Source of the DNA: a virus
Direction: 5' to 3' (one strand)
DNA length: 31,562 nt
Virus record (IMG/VR): IMGVR_UViG_3300043436_002838
Location: 1 to 31,562 of that record
Shown here: in pieces, positions 14,267 through 21,884 of the stretch
Layout of the letters: every line of letters begins with the position of its first letter
Position numbering within the stretch: position 1 is the stretch's first letter
Notes under the pieces: generated by a model
The model's database searches: none
Told to the model about the DNA's origin: nothing
The model's input: the letters and a program-made list of their open reading frames with translations, nothing else
Position numbers and translations under genes: made by a program

Positions 14267-14503
14267 TTATTTTAAAATTAATGTTGATACTAATAATCCT
14301 ATGACACTACCAAATGCAGCACCTAATGCATATACAATCCTATCTGAAATTGTTCCAAAGGCCACCTTCTTTACATTCCAACTCCAAATTAATGAAATCA
14401 TAAATCCACACAAAAATACGCCTAAATAAAATATTTTACTAAGAAAATATGTATTAACTGCTACAAAAAATACTTGTACAAATCCTGTTAAAAATAGTTT
14501 CAT
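14267..14503 (-). CDS. Small inner-membrane protein
   Basis: 78 residues with three likely membrane segments: about 5-20 (LTGFVQVFFVAVNTYFL), 23-41 (SKIFYLGVFLCGFMISLIW) and 55-77 (IVYALGAAFGSVIGLLVSTL). The central loop WNVKKVAFGTISDRI is typical of a small phage membrane family of unknown function. It overlaps the gene at 14500 by 4 bases. It could affect the host membrane during infection, but no role is known. Confidence 0.7.
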   Translation of the reverse strand: MKLFLTGFVQVFFVAVNTYFLSKIFYLGVFLCGFMISLIWSWNVKKVAFGTISDRIVYALGAAFGSVIGLLVSTLILK

Positions 14504-14958
14504 AAGTCTTTTTCTTTTTTAAATTGTTCAAGTTCCTTAACTTTATCTTTCCAACTATCAAGCACTTCATATTCTGTTGTTTGTTTAAGAAGTGATATTG
14601 CTGTTTCTAATGCGATATACATTTTCTTGTTTTGTTCTTGAGACCATTTAACACCTAATTCAAAACCATTTTTAAAAGAAGTAGAATATAAATTTCCCTC
14701 TACATATTCATAATTATCCCAAGCATTATTTTTGGCTTCTTCAAGTGTTTCTTGTTCAGATTCTTCTTTTTCCATTTGCTCAATGTATAAACCTAAATCT
14801 TCATCTTCTTTCATAATTTCTATTAATAGTTTTTCCCTATGGTCTTTACACTCTTTACAATATAAATCATCTGTTAGTCCAGTTGTTATGATTACACTGC
14901 ATTGGTTGCAGATGGTGGCTCCTCTTCCGTTATTAAATTTGTGAATTGGCTTCATCAT
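14500..14958 (-). CDS. Zinc-ribbon protein with coiled-coil, unknown function
   Basis: 152 residues. It starts MMKPIHKFNNGRGATICNQC; C17-x2-C20 and CKEC (about 34-37) form a likely zinc ribbon. A long Glu-rich helix follows, and then FKNGFELGVKWSQEQNKKMY. The first or second ATG (14958 or 14955) may be used. It overlaps the next gene upstream by 26 bases. The type is common in Bacteroidota phages; the function is not known. Confidence 0.6.
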   Translation of the reverse strand: MMKPIHKFNNGRGATICNQCSVIITTGLTDDLYCKECKDHREKLLIEIMKEDEDLGLYIEQMEKEESEQETLEEAKNNAWDNYEYVEGNLYSTSFKNGFELGVKWSQEQNKKMYIALETAISLLKQTTEYEVLDSWKDKVKELEQFKKEKDL

Positions 14959-15196
14959 TTAAAAATTTTTTAATATCTCCTATTGTAAATATTCCTTGTT
15001 GAGTATTGTCTGTAGCATATACTTTTGTTTTGTCAGGCAATAATTTAGCCCATTCTTTTAACCATCTACTATTATTTCCTCTAAAGAACACAGGTTCAAA
15101 TATACTACCTGATATGTAAAATAATAAATCTCCATCTTCGTCTACTAACTTTTCGTGTTCAACTTTTTCTGTTAATATTCCAAATGTTGTACTCAT
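14933..15196 (-). CDS. Small phage protein, unknown function
   Basis: 87 residues, starting MSTTFGILTEKVEHEKLVDE. It has mixed strands and a Trp-containing helix (SRWLKEWAKLLPD), then IFTIGDIKKFLNDE. No motif is recognised. Overlaps on both sides (4 and 26 bases) place it firmly in the operon and support its being translated. Confidence 0.6.
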   Translation of the reverse strand: MSTTFGILTEKVEHEKLVDEDGDLLFYISGSIFEPVFFRGNNSRWLKEWAKLLPDKTKVYATDNTQQGIFTIGDIKKFLNDEANSQI

Positions 15197-15606
15197 AACT
15201 TATCTGTTATAATTAAATATCCATTCTCTTTAGTTTCAAAATCCTTAACTTTTAAATCTTTAAAACCAAAAGATGATAAAGGCATTCCAACACTGATGTA
15301 GGGACCTCCTGATGGATCAATCATACTTATCTTATCTTTAATTGATTCAACCATTCTAACATATTTATCATAAACATACTGATGTGTTTCATCATCATAT
15401 TCATGAACAACATCTTTAAATTGATTAAAGCTCATTAAACTTTGTACGTGTTTGTTGTCATTCACATACTGGTTGTATGCCTTAGTGTAGTCATTTGGCA
15501 TTCCAAATCTACAATATTTGAAGTTACCATCCCATAATACATTACCATCTTCTTGCAATGTAAAGGTGAAAATATCACCATATCTATTTTTATAAGTGTT
15601 TTTCAT
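15193..15606 (-). CDS. Phage protein, unknown function
   Basis: 137 residues, starting MKNTYKNRYGDIFTFTLQED. It has a beta-rich first 35 residues with aromatic positions and then a helical region (VHEYDDETHQYVYDKYVRMV). GGPYISVGMPLSSFGFKDLK in the last third is Gly/Ser-rich. There is no signal or membrane segment. It lies between the dNMP kinase gene (16 bases away) and the gene at 14933 (4-base overlap). Confidence 0.6.
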   Translation of the reverse strand: MKNTYKNRYGDIFTFTLQEDGNVLWDGNFKYCRFGMPNDYTKAYNQYVNDNKHVQSLMSFNQFKDVVHEYDDETHQYVYDKYVRMVESIKDKISMIDPSGGPYISVGMPLSSFGFKDLKVKDFETKENGYLIITDKL

Positions 15607-15622
15607 AAGTTTTAATTATTTT

Positions 15623-16462
15623 TCATATTATTTTTTCCTTGATTAATATTGTTTTCACTTTCTCTATAAGATCTACAATCTCTCCATCATTAATGATTTC
15701 ATAATCAAATGTAGCTTCATCTAAAGCTGTCTCACTAGGATGCAATGATTCATTATTGTTATCAGTTTCATCCCATGTCCATAGTTTGAATGTTTCAAAC
15801 CAGGTGAATCCTTCATTGATAGCCAATTCTTCCCAAACACCATCTGATAAGTCAACATAACCCATATCTTTAAGTATGGATTTAACTTTCTTATCTGAAT
15901 ATTTAGTATTATTGTTTCTAACAACTCTAATAGTGATTCCTCCTCTTTTTTTTATAGCATCCATCTCATTAGGAAATCTCATGTCTGTTATGCACCACGA
16001 AGGATATTTGATACTTACAGCAAAGTCTACTTCACCTGTATCTGATTCAATCCATGTACCATCAGCTTGTAATAGTTCTCTTTTGCTTTTATAATCAGCA
16101 AACAAAGCATTCACCCATACATTAGTATGTAATCCATCACGCATTGCTTCTGTACCAAGCTTCTGAAGAAACTCTCTTACAGACATTAAATGATTAAACT
16201 GCACATTTTCAAACACAGGAATTGCATTTAAAGGATTTGGTTTAACAATTCCCCATTCATCTCCTAATAAAGATTTCTTAAACTCTTGGTCTTCAAACTT
16301 CTCTACAGGAATACCAGTTAACAGAGAAGCTATTTGTTTTAGCTTCCCTGCAAATGATTTTTGTTCAAATACTGGTCCTTCATTAGTTAAACATATCTTT
16401 TCAATGATATCTCCAACTGTGTTTTTTCCTGAGCCCATACGGCCTGATATACCTATTATCAT
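15623..16462 (-). CDS. Deoxynucleoside monophosphate kinase (T4 gp1-like)
   Basis: 279 residues. GRMGSGKNT (7-15) is the Walker A loop. FNHLMSVREFLQKLGTEAMR is the dNMP-binding region, WCITDMRFPNEMDAIKKRGG carries the second acidic site, and HPSETALD matches the lid/C-terminal signature of gp1-type kinases. It phosphorylates dNMPs to dNDPs for phage replication, including products of host DNA breakdown. A stretch of about 40 residues (GYVDLSDGVWEELAINEGFT and on, rich in Trp) before HPSETALD is an apparent insertion. The gene overlaps the end of recA by 4 bases (ATGA), so the two are coupled. Confidence 0.8.
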   Translation of the reverse strand: MIIGISGRMGSGKNTVGDIIEKICLTNEGPVFEQKSFAGKLKQIASLLTGIPVEKFEDQEFKKSLLGDEWGIVKPNPLNAIPVFENVQFNHLMSVREFLQKLGTEAMRDGLHTNVWVNALFADYKSKRELLQADGTWIESDTGEVDFAVSIKYPSWCITDMRFPNEMDAIKKRGGITIRVVRNNNTKYSDKKVKSILKDMGYVDLSDGVWEELAINEGFTWFETFKLWTWDETDNNNESLHPSETALDEATFDYEIINDGEIVDLIEKVKTILIKEKII

Positions 16463-17535
16463 ATTTCATCAAATAAATTAGTTGGTGTTGGAACTTGTGG
16501 AACAACATCTTCTTCCACTTCTATTTCCTCTACAGGAAGATCAGCTTCGTTAATCTTAGCAATAATCTTCTCTCTTAGTTCATCATAAAACTCAGGATTG
16601 TCTACAACAAGCTGTTTGAATTCTTCTAAGTCATACTTAGTACCATCAATGGTAAATGTTTTACCATACTTACGTCCTAACTCAAACTCATCAAGAAGAT
16701 TCATCATCTCAGCAAGTTTATCAATACCTTTACCATACACTATCTCAAACTCTGATAGTCTATATGGAGGAGCCATTTTATTCTTTGTAGCTTTCACTTT
16801 AGTAATATTACCATAGTTTACATCACCATCTTTAGCTAAGGTTCTACTCACTTCTATACGAACATCTGAATAGAATTTCAATGCATGACCCCCTTGAGTT
16901 GTTGTAGGATTACCAAACATAACACCAATCTTTTCTCTATACTGAGAGATAACAATCATACATACATTGTGTGCAGATAATGCTGTCTTAAGCTTTGGAT
17001 AGGCATTGCTGTTCAATCTAGCTTTGTAACCAATTGTAGAATCACCTACATCACCATCTAATTGTCTCTTAGGGATTAATGAACTATCTGAATCGATGAT
17101 TATAAGATCAATTTCTCCAGAGTTAATTAACTCCATTGCAATGTTAAATCCTTCCTCACCACAAGCTGGTTGAGCAATTAACATTTGTGTAGTGTCTACA
17201 CCAAGTTTTTGGAAATAGCTTTTATCAACAGCATGCTCACCATCTATATAAGCCACTTTACCACCCTTAGCTTGACAAGAAGCTACAGCATGTCCACATA
17301 TTGTAGATTTACCTGTGCCCTCCCAGCCCATAAGTTCATACATCTTACCCTTAACAAATCCTCCAACACCTAATGTTTTGTAATCAAAACCAATAGATCC
17401 TGTACTGATTACATCATACTCTCCTCCTGTTTTGGAATCTAATGCTAATATGGTTCCTACACCATATTTTTTGTTCAAATTTTCCAAGACTGCATTCAGT
17501 CCTTGTTTCTCTTCTTTTGCTTTTGCTTTTGCCAT
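16459..17535 (-). CDS. recA: RecA/UvsX-type recombinase
   Basis: 358 residues, full length. GWEGTGKST (70-78) is the Walker A loop and LIIIDSD (144-150) Walker B. GEHAVD (99-104), VISQYREKIG (195-204) and GGHALKFYSDVRIEV (215-229) follow the bacterial RecA core order. The C-terminus is acidic (VEEIEVEEDVV...LFDEI), as in RecA. It forms filaments on ssDNA for strand exchange and phage recombination-dependent replication. It has its own promoter (17561-17589) behind a terminator and heads the run to the thioredoxin gene and beyond. The protein is closer to RecA than to T4 UvsX by motif order. Confidence 0.9.
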   Translation of the reverse strand: MAKAKAKEEKQGLNAVLENLNKKYGVGTILALDSKTGGEYDVISTGSIGFDYKTLGVGGFVKGKMYELMGWEGTGKSTICGHAVASCQAKGGKVAYIDGEHAVDKSYFQKLGVDTTQMLIAQPACGEEGFNIAMELINSGEIDLIIIDSDSSLIPKRQLDGDVGDSTIGYKARLNSNAYPKLKTALSAHNVCMIVISQYREKIGVMFGNPTTTQGGHALKFYSDVRIEVSRTLAKDGDVNYGNITKVKATKNKMAPPYRLSEFEIVYGKGIDKLAEMMNLLDEFELGRKYGKTFTIDGTKYDLEEFKQLVVDNPEFYDELREKIIAKINEADLPVEEIEVEEDVVPQVPTPTNLFDEI

Positions 17536-17560
17536 TTTTAATTGTTTAAATTATTGTTTA

Positions 17561-17589
17561 AATATATTAATTTTTTTTGTTATTGTCAA
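17561..17589 (-). promoter_or_regulatory. recA promoter
   Basis: On the minus strand TTGACA (17589-17584), a 17-base A/T spacer and TATATT (17566-17561) match the general sigma70 consensus. The extended TATATTTA also resembles the Bacteroidota -7 box TAnnTTTG. The ATG of recA follows 25 bases later. It is the best-formed promoter in the window. Confidence 0.75.
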
Positions 17590-17609
17590 GTTTTATGTGT
17601 CATAAACTG

Positions 17610-17623
17610 GACAAAATGTTGTC
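17610..17623 (-). promoter_or_regulatory. Palindromes upstream of the recA promoter
   Basis: GACAA-4-TTGTC (17610-17623) lies 21 bases before the -35 box, and TGTGT...ACACA nearby gives another dyad. A further hairpin, GATAGACCC with GGGTTTATC (17680-17706, one G-U), has no T run. These could be operator sites for recA; no protein is identified. The rest of the 260-base gap is AT-rich with no gene seen. Confidence 0.35.
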
Positions 17624-17734
17624 TAATTGTGTCTTATATAACACATTATGGATAATATATTAGTTACTTTCTGTAGTAAGATAGACCCCAATTTTTAGGG
17701 TTTATCTATTCATGATTGGTAATTAATTGAGGTT

Positions 17735-17766
17735 AAAAAAGCCCCAAGTTTCCTTAGGGCCTTTTT
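17735..17766 (-). terminator. Terminator upstream of recA
   Basis: On the minus strand AAAAAGGCCCTAAG pairs with CTTGGGGCTTTTT across a GAAA tetraloop, with one bulged G and one G-U, and the stem is followed by T residues. It ends transcription after the DUF5522-like gene, so recA depends on its own promoter. Confidence 0.75.
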
Positions 17767-17796
17767 CAACAATTAAAAAACAGAACAGAAATTAAA

Positions 17797-17976
17797 TCAA
17801 TTTTCATTCCTAAGAATGATATTTCCTTTTATACGTTCATTGTATGGACAGTGTCTACACTCTCCACCACAACATGGACCTCTACTTATAAGATATTCTT
17901 TAGTAAAATGCACTCTACCCTCTTCTAAGTAGTAGTCTCTATTTTCTACAAATTTTTCTTTTTTTTCTTTGTCCAT
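17797..17976 (-). CDS. Small Cys-rich protein (DUF5522-like)
   Basis: 59 residues, starting MDKEKKEKFVENRDYYLEEG. TKEYLISRGPCCGGECRHCP (25-44) has the Cys pattern C35-C36-x3-C40-x2-C43, the signature I associate with DUF5522, a small metal-binding family common in Bacteroidota chromosomes. Its function is unknown. It overlaps the start region of the 17946 gene and is the last gene before the terminator at 17735. Confidence 0.7.
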   Translation of the reverse strand: MDKEKKEKFVENRDYYLEEGRVHFTKEYLISRGPCCGGECRHCPYNERIKGNIILRNEN

Positions 17977-18137
17977 TTCTTTTTATTCATTTTAGAGGGC
18001 ACTTCAATTTCACCCTCGTTAAATAATTTTTCTACTAGTTTTAGATTTACATTCAGAAAATCTGATATAAATTCTGGTGATAGTTTTGGAAACTTTTCTT
18101 TAGCTTCATATATTAAGAGCTTGGTTTTTAGAGTCAT
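17946..18137 (-). CDS. Small basic protein, possible HTH
   Basis: 63 residues. LSPEFISDFLNVNLKLVEKL (about 19-38) has the spacing of a helix-turn-helix, and the tail is a Lys run (KKWTKKKKKNL). It overlaps the genes on both sides (31 and 32 bases) in other frames. It might bind DNA, but evidence is slight. Confidence 0.5.
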   Translation of the reverse strand: MTLKTKLLIYEAKEKFPKLSPEFISDFLNVNLKLVEKLFNEGEIEVPSKMNKKKWTKKKKKNL

Positions 18138-18384
18138 TTTGATTGAATTGCCTGACCTCCTTTGATTGTTTTACAAGCTCTCTTTCATCTTCAAATATAT
18201 ATCTATACTTAACATCTTTATATTCTTCCATGATGTATGGGTTTTCCATCTTCCTAAAGAAATTCTTATCATCTTTAGTTTCTACAGCAAGAATAATATG
18301 AGCATCTGTATATCCACATACATGTCCTTGATACTTCTTATGTACAACTAACATGTTCTTATATTTATTGAATACTGTTTCCAT
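18106..18384 (-). CDS. Small phage protein, unknown function
   Basis: 92 residues, starting METVFNKYKNMLVVHKKYQG. It has a beta-strand-like first half (GHVCGYTDAHIILAVETKDD) and a charged helix (EDERELVKQSKEVRQF). Start and end overlap the neighbours by about 20-30 bases. No motif is recognised. Confidence 0.55.
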   Translation of the reverse strand: METVFNKYKNMLVVHKKYQGHVCGYTDAHIILAVETKDDKNFFRKMENPYIMEEYKDVKYRYIFEDERELVKQSKEVRQFNQNDSKNQALNI

Positions 18385-18697
18385 TTTTATCTAAATTTAA
18401 ACTTTTTAATCTGTTCTCCACTTCAAACTCCACTTTAAGAATGAAGTTAATTTTCTCTTCAAGCTCTTGATTAATGATTCTACCTACAAATGGCATAAGT
18501 TCATCAAGATTAGTATACACTCTAGCTAAACCAAATTTAGTCTTTACTTGTTGGTATTTGAATCCAGGAATCTTTGTAAGATCATTGAATATTTGATCAA
18601 TATAAGCTAATACAGATGGTTCGTTTATATCCATTCCATAATGGCCTTCTTCTAAATAATCTACATACTTATCATTAAATTCTTTACTTGTTCTCAT
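18365..18697 (-). CDS. Phage protein, unknown function
   Basis: 110 residues from ATG 18697 (MRTSKEFNDKYVDYLEEGHY). The frame extends to a TTG at 18724, but that would lie in the promoter box at 18722-18729, so the ATG is preferred. The middle reads SVLAYIDQIFNDLTKIPGFK and KFGLARVYTNLDELMPFVGR and is helical. It overlaps the next gene by 20 bases. Function is unknown. Confidence 0.6.
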   Translation of the reverse strand: MRTSKEFNDKYVDYLEEGHYGMDINEPSVLAYIDQIFNDLTKIPGFKYQQVKTKFGLARVYTNLDELMPFVGRIINQELEEKINFILKVEFEVENRLKSLNLDKNGNSIQ

Positions 18698-18721
18698 TGG
18701 TTTTTTAATTTTATAGGGAGA

Positions 18722-18729
18722 CAAATATA
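18722..18729 (-). promoter_or_regulatory. Candidate promoter -7 box
   Basis: TATATTTG on the minus strand exactly matches TAnnTTTG, 24 bases before the ATG at 18697. No clear -33 TTTG is seen. It would start a short operon of four genes ending at the terminator at 17735. Confidence 0.5.
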
Positions 18730-18753
18730 ATTCATCTCCCTGATTAATCCTAA

Positions 18754-19227
18754 TTATTCTTCTACTATTTCCTCACCTGCCACTTCTATTTCTTCTAATG
18801 CTGGTAATTCAATTGGTGTTAGTTTTATTTCTAATAATTCAAATGCATATTCAACAGCTTTTGCTTCAGCCTCTTTTCTTGTTTTAAAATCATTTGTCAA
18901 ACCATTTACAGAAGCTCCTTGAGAAGCATCTGTCTTTTTAACATCAGATGCAATATGAAAACTATAATTATCTGCAGATACATCTGATCCTACAACTATA
19001 TGTATTCTGATATTATTCTCATCAAACACATCAAATAAACTACGAGGGTTTGAATCTATAAATATACAAAGAGTGTCATTTGGAATTCCTTGTTCTATCA
19101 TAAAATTCTTGAAGTCTTCAGGAACTGTTGTATCTCCTTTTACTGATTCAATCATTTTTTGTATAAACCATTCTCTAACTACTTCTGTAGAAAGAGGATA
19201 TTTTTTTAAAAGTTCTATTGATTTCAT
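18754..19227 (-). CDS. Acidic phage protein, unknown function
   Basis: 157 residues, starting MKSIELLKKYPLSTEVVREW. A helical first third is followed by DTLCIFIDSNPRSLFDVFDE and IRIHIVVGSDVS, a likely alpha/beta core, then a helix FKTRKEAEAKAVEYAFELLE and an acidic tail (EEIEVAGEEIVEE). No catalytic pattern is seen. It starts 2 bases after the gene at 19230 ends, so it is co-transcribed with the RecE-like gene upstream. I recognise it as a conserved type in related phages without a known role. Confidence 0.6.
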   Translation of the reverse strand: MKSIELLKKYPLSTEVVREWFIQKMIESVKGDTTVPEDFKNFMIEQGIPNDTLCIFIDSNPRSLFDVFDENNIRIHIVVGSDVSADNYSFHIASDVKKTDASQGASVNGLTNDFKTRKEAEAKAVEYAFELLEIKLTPIELPALEEIEVAGEEIVEE

Positions 19228-19229
19228 AA

Positions 19230-19433
19230 CTATTTAATTTTTGATTGTTGCTTTAACGATTTTTCTGCATCAGCCCACCAGTCTCTTTCAAAATCTAGTT
19301 CACCAAGTGGATCAAGATCTTTACAAGCATTGTATTTAATATCATACATAAGACTTGCTAAGCGACAAAACTCTGCAGCTTTTTCTTTACCTACTTCTTC
19401 TATAATAACTTCTAAGATTTCTCTGTTACACAT
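19230..19433 (-). CDS. Small helical protein, unknown function
   Basis: 67 residues, starting MCNREILEVIIEEVGKEKAA. It is predicted helical throughout and ends FERDWWADAEKSLKQQSKIK. It overlaps the gene upstream by 22 bases. No motif is recognised. Confidence 0.6.
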   Translation of the reverse strand: MCNREILEVIIEEVGKEKAAEFCRLASLMYDIKYNACKDLDPLGELDFERDWWADAEKSLKQQSKIK

Positions 19434-19990
19434 AATTCTTTTATTTTATCAAGTTCTAAAATCTCTTTTTGTTCGTCCCAACCATCCCACACTTCAAAAT
19501 CTTCTCCAATAGTTTCAACTAAATCTATTCCTAGTTTTTCTTCCCAGAAATTAACTAGATCTTCAGCTTTGTTAAAGATTCTATATTGTAGAGAGATTTC
19601 GTCTTTGTGTAATCCATTTCTAACAATTTTAACCACCTTTGGAAAAAGCTTTTGAAAGTCTGTAGATGTCTTGGAATATCTACCCTGTTTAACTAGATTG
19701 AAATCATTCTTATATTTCTGGTCAAGTTGATAAACAACAACAACATATCCATCTTCATAATCATAATCCTCAATTACAGACTTTGTTCTTTCATACTCAC
19801 TATCTAAAAACTCTCTGAACTTATCTAAGTTCTCAGGTTTAAATAATAAGTAGATAGAGTCTTTATACTGGTCTTCTCTTCTTGCATCTTTAATATATGC
19901 ATTAATAAAACCATTACCTCTAAGAGCATCTTTAGGCACCTTAAGGGTAGGCACCATAAAAATGCTAGTTATATTTTTTCTTATTTCCAT
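19412..19990 (-). CDS. Phage protein, unknown function
   Basis: 192 residues, starting MEIRKNITSIFMVPTLKVPK. A RGNGFINAYIKDARREDQYK region and YLLFKPENLDKFREFLDSEY suggest an alpha/beta fold. YDYEDGYVVVVYQLDQKY is a clear strand pair, and the C-terminus is acidic. It lies 3 bases after the RecE-like nuclease gene, so a helper role in DNA processing is possible, but no motif supports it. Confidence 0.6.
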   Translation of the reverse strand: MEIRKNITSIFMVPTLKVPKDALRGNGFINAYIKDARREDQYKDSIYLLFKPENLDKFREFLDSEYERTKSVIEDYDYEDGYVVVVYQLDQKYKNDFNLVKQGRYSKTSTDFQKLFPKVVKIVRNGLHKDEISLQYRIFNKAEDLVNFWEEKLGIDLVETIGEDFEVWDGWDEQKEILELDKIKELCVTEKS

Positions 19991-19993
19991 CCT

Positions 19994-21046
19994 CTATCCC
20001 TTGATGTTTACAATTCCATTAGACAAATAATTTTTGTGGCTTATATTCCATGTATTTGTTGTTACACACCAACTCAATGCTGCAATAAGTTCTCCTACAC
20101 CTGGATAAGTTCTTCCTTTGTGTACAAATCCTTTGTATGCATTTTCCATATCATCATCGTCCAATGTATAAATCAATGGTTGATAGTAGTTTGTGCTGTC
20201 ACATACAATAAACTTTAAGTATTCCACTCTATATCCATAAAATTCACTGTCTGGATCACTTGCTATATGCAACATTGCATAATAATATAAGTATGCTTGG
20301 ATGTATGCTCTTCTATATAGATAGTATTCTTCATAGAAGTTTTCTACACTCCATGTGCACTTAAGATCGTACGGTTTGATAACTCTTTCTTTATGATCAA
20401 TTATCACTTTATCAAGCATAGATTTAAACTGATGGCCATCGATTGTATATCCCTCCACTTGCATCTGATCAAAGATTTGATACCTAGAGCTATTAGTTAG
20501 ATTAACAATAGGTGCTGTTGTACTATTGATTCTAAGTTGTTCTACAATCTTCTCTGCCACTGATACCTCTGTAGTGTTTACTACAGTGAGATTTTGACTT
20601 CTCACCTTTCTGATTTCATTATAATAAACTTCTGCATCAGATCCAACAAACTTGTTAATCACAGCTTCATATTTAATTTTAAACCCAGAATCTTTATATG
20701 CATCTTCCAATAATTCATTCATTGGTCTTCCCACTACACCCTTTTCATCTGTAGCATCTCTTGTATGCTTATAAAGAGCTTCAACAAAATCTAACATAAG
20801 TCCTGTTGGTGTAGACACACAAGATGACATAAAGAACTTATCATCAAATAGATGAGGTTCCATAAGTAGGGTTTCAACAATTCTACCCATATTAGCAGCA
20901 GCTGTATCTTTGTCTTCTATCGTTTCATTAAGTATATACTTTCTGTAATACTTCTTTCTGTCCATTGAGAAGTCTTTCAATGAACTTGAACTATCGAGCA
21001 TCACTGCTCTATAGTTTGCTTCTGTTTTTGCTTTTCCTGTTATCAT
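19994..21046 (-). CDS. PD-(D/E)XK exonuclease, RecE-like
   Basis: 350 residues. SSSSLKDFSMDRKKYYRKYI (19-38) and MGRIVETLLMEP (53-64) match the N-terminal helices of RecE/YqaJ-type nucleases. FKSMLDKVIID holds D212, KPYDLKC gives D227-x-K229, and YIQAYLYY the Q250-x3-Y254 motif: a full PD-(D/E)XK set. It probably degrades one strand from DNA ends to load a recombinase, and a RecA is encoded 2.5 kb downstream on the same strand. No annealing protein was seen next to it. Confidence 0.75.
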   Translation of the reverse strand: MITGKAKTEANYRAVMLDSSSSLKDFSMDRKKYYRKYILNETIEDKDTAAANMGRIVETLLMEPHLFDDKFFMSSCVSTPTGLMLDFVEALYKHTRDATDEKGVVGRPMNELLEDAYKDSGFKIKYEAVINKFVGSDAEVYYNEIRKVRSQNLTVVNTTEVSVAEKIVEQLRINSTTAPIVNLTNSSRYQIFDQMQVEGYTIDGHQFKSMLDKVIIDHKERVIKPYDLKCTWSVENFYEEYYLYRRAYIQAYLYYYAMLHIASDPDSEFYGYRVEYLKFIVCDSTNYYQPLIYTLDDDDMENAYKGFVHKGRTYPGVGELIAALSWCVTTNTWNISHKNYLSNGIVNIKG

Positions 21047-21047
21047 A

Positions 21048-21338
21048 TTAATTAATTTTTATTAATTTACCATCCCACTCTTTTCCATTTAAATACAATT
21101 GACCTAACTTAGTTCTTACTGTAACACCTTTTAAAGCACTAAGTCTATCTCTAGTTGTATTTGTATTGTATCCACATGTTGTTATCTCTAACACTCTATT
21201 ATCATTTAGAATTGCTATTGTATTTCCATGTAGTCTCAATTGAGTTGAAAACTCTCCTACATACACTTCCATGTTTCTTTTTTTAAATCTCTTATTTGCA
21301 TAAAAAGCATTTACAGATTCTTCTGTTATTTTTCTCAT
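21048..21338 (-). CDS. Small phage protein, unknown function
   Basis: 96 residues, starting MRKITEESVNAFYANKRFKK. Repeated beta strands (LRLHGNTIAILNDNRVLEIT, TTCGYNTNTTRDRLSALKGV) end with LGQLYLNGKEWDGKLIKI. I recognise this as a protein type frequent in phages of many hosts, without a known role. It ends 1 base before the RecE-like gene. Confidence 0.65.
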   Translation of the reverse strand: MRKITEESVNAFYANKRFKKRNMEVYVGEFSTQLRLHGNTIAILNDNRVLEITTCGYNTNTTRDRLSALKGVTVRTKLGQLYLNGKEWDGKLIKIN

Positions 21339-21340
21339 AG

Positions 21341-21508
21341 CTATTTATAAATTAAGATTGCACTATATAATGATATTGAGCTTGTTGGACTTTCAACAGC
21401 TACTAAAGACATTGATACCACTGTCTTTACTATTTTAGTATCAATTAACTCATTTAACTCTTTCTGTATTATAAAGAGTCTTTCGTCTTCCCATATGTGT
21501 GTTTTCAT
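21341..21508 (-). CDS. Small protein, unknown function
   Basis: 55 residues, starting MKTHIWEDERLFIIQKELNE. It is helical at first, then carries a hydrophobic Val/Ser-rich half (VVSMSLVAVESPTSSISLYS), perhaps a membrane-associated segment. It starts inside the stop of the gene at 21505 (ATGA), which supports translation. Confidence 0.55.
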   Translation of the reverse strand: MKTHIWEDERLFIIQKELNELIDTKIVKTVVSMSLVAVESPTSSISLYSAILIYK

Positions 21509-21657
21509 AATTTAATTGATTTTAAACTGTCGTTCTTTCTATAAGCCATTATATCAAATGTAACTCCTGATTCTGAATTGTCTGTTCTAGTCTTATGAAT
21601 AAGTCTTCCATTCATATAGATATAACATTCATTTCCTTGTATCACTGTGTGTGTCAT
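21505..21657 (-). CDS. Small protein, unknown function
   Basis: 50 residues, starting MTHTVIQGNECYIYMNGRLI. A beta hairpin-like start is followed by SGVTFDIMAYRKND. Both ends overlap neighbours in ATGA steps, forming a coupled chain 21884 to 21341. No motif is recognised. Confidence 0.6.
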   Translation of the reverse strand: MTHTVIQGNECYIYMNGRLIHKTRTDNSESGVTFDIMAYRKNDSLKSIKL

Positions 21658-21884
21658 AATGTTTGTTTAAATGCTTCAATAATTTGAGGATAGAGTGCTC
21701 TCACCTCCCTTGGTACTCTTGAGAAAAACCATCTCACTTCTAATTCATACTGATCACCTTTGTCATCCAGTCCTTGTGGATGTATTAACCAGAAGTAATG
21801 AAATTTACCTTCATGTTCTACATGACCTTCATGATAAATTTCATTAAATGAAGGTGTCTTGTTTATTGTAATTGCGTTTTTCAT
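21654..21884 (-). CDS. Small phage protein, unknown function
   Basis: 76 residues, starting MKNAITINKTPSFNEIYHEG. HVEHEGKFHYFWLIHPQG and YELEVRWFFSRVPREVRALY are aromatic-rich strands ending in a helix. It overlaps genes on both sides by 4 bases. The family is known to me only as conserved in phages. Confidence 0.6.
   Translation of the reverse strand: MKNAITINKTPSFNEIYHEGHVEHEGKFHYFWLIHPQGLDDKGDQYELEVRWFFSRVPREVRALYPQIIEAFKQTL

Noticed and set aside
18698-18724. TTG start for the gene at 18365
   Set aside because: The TTG is part of the TATATTTG promoter box; an ATG follows at 18697.
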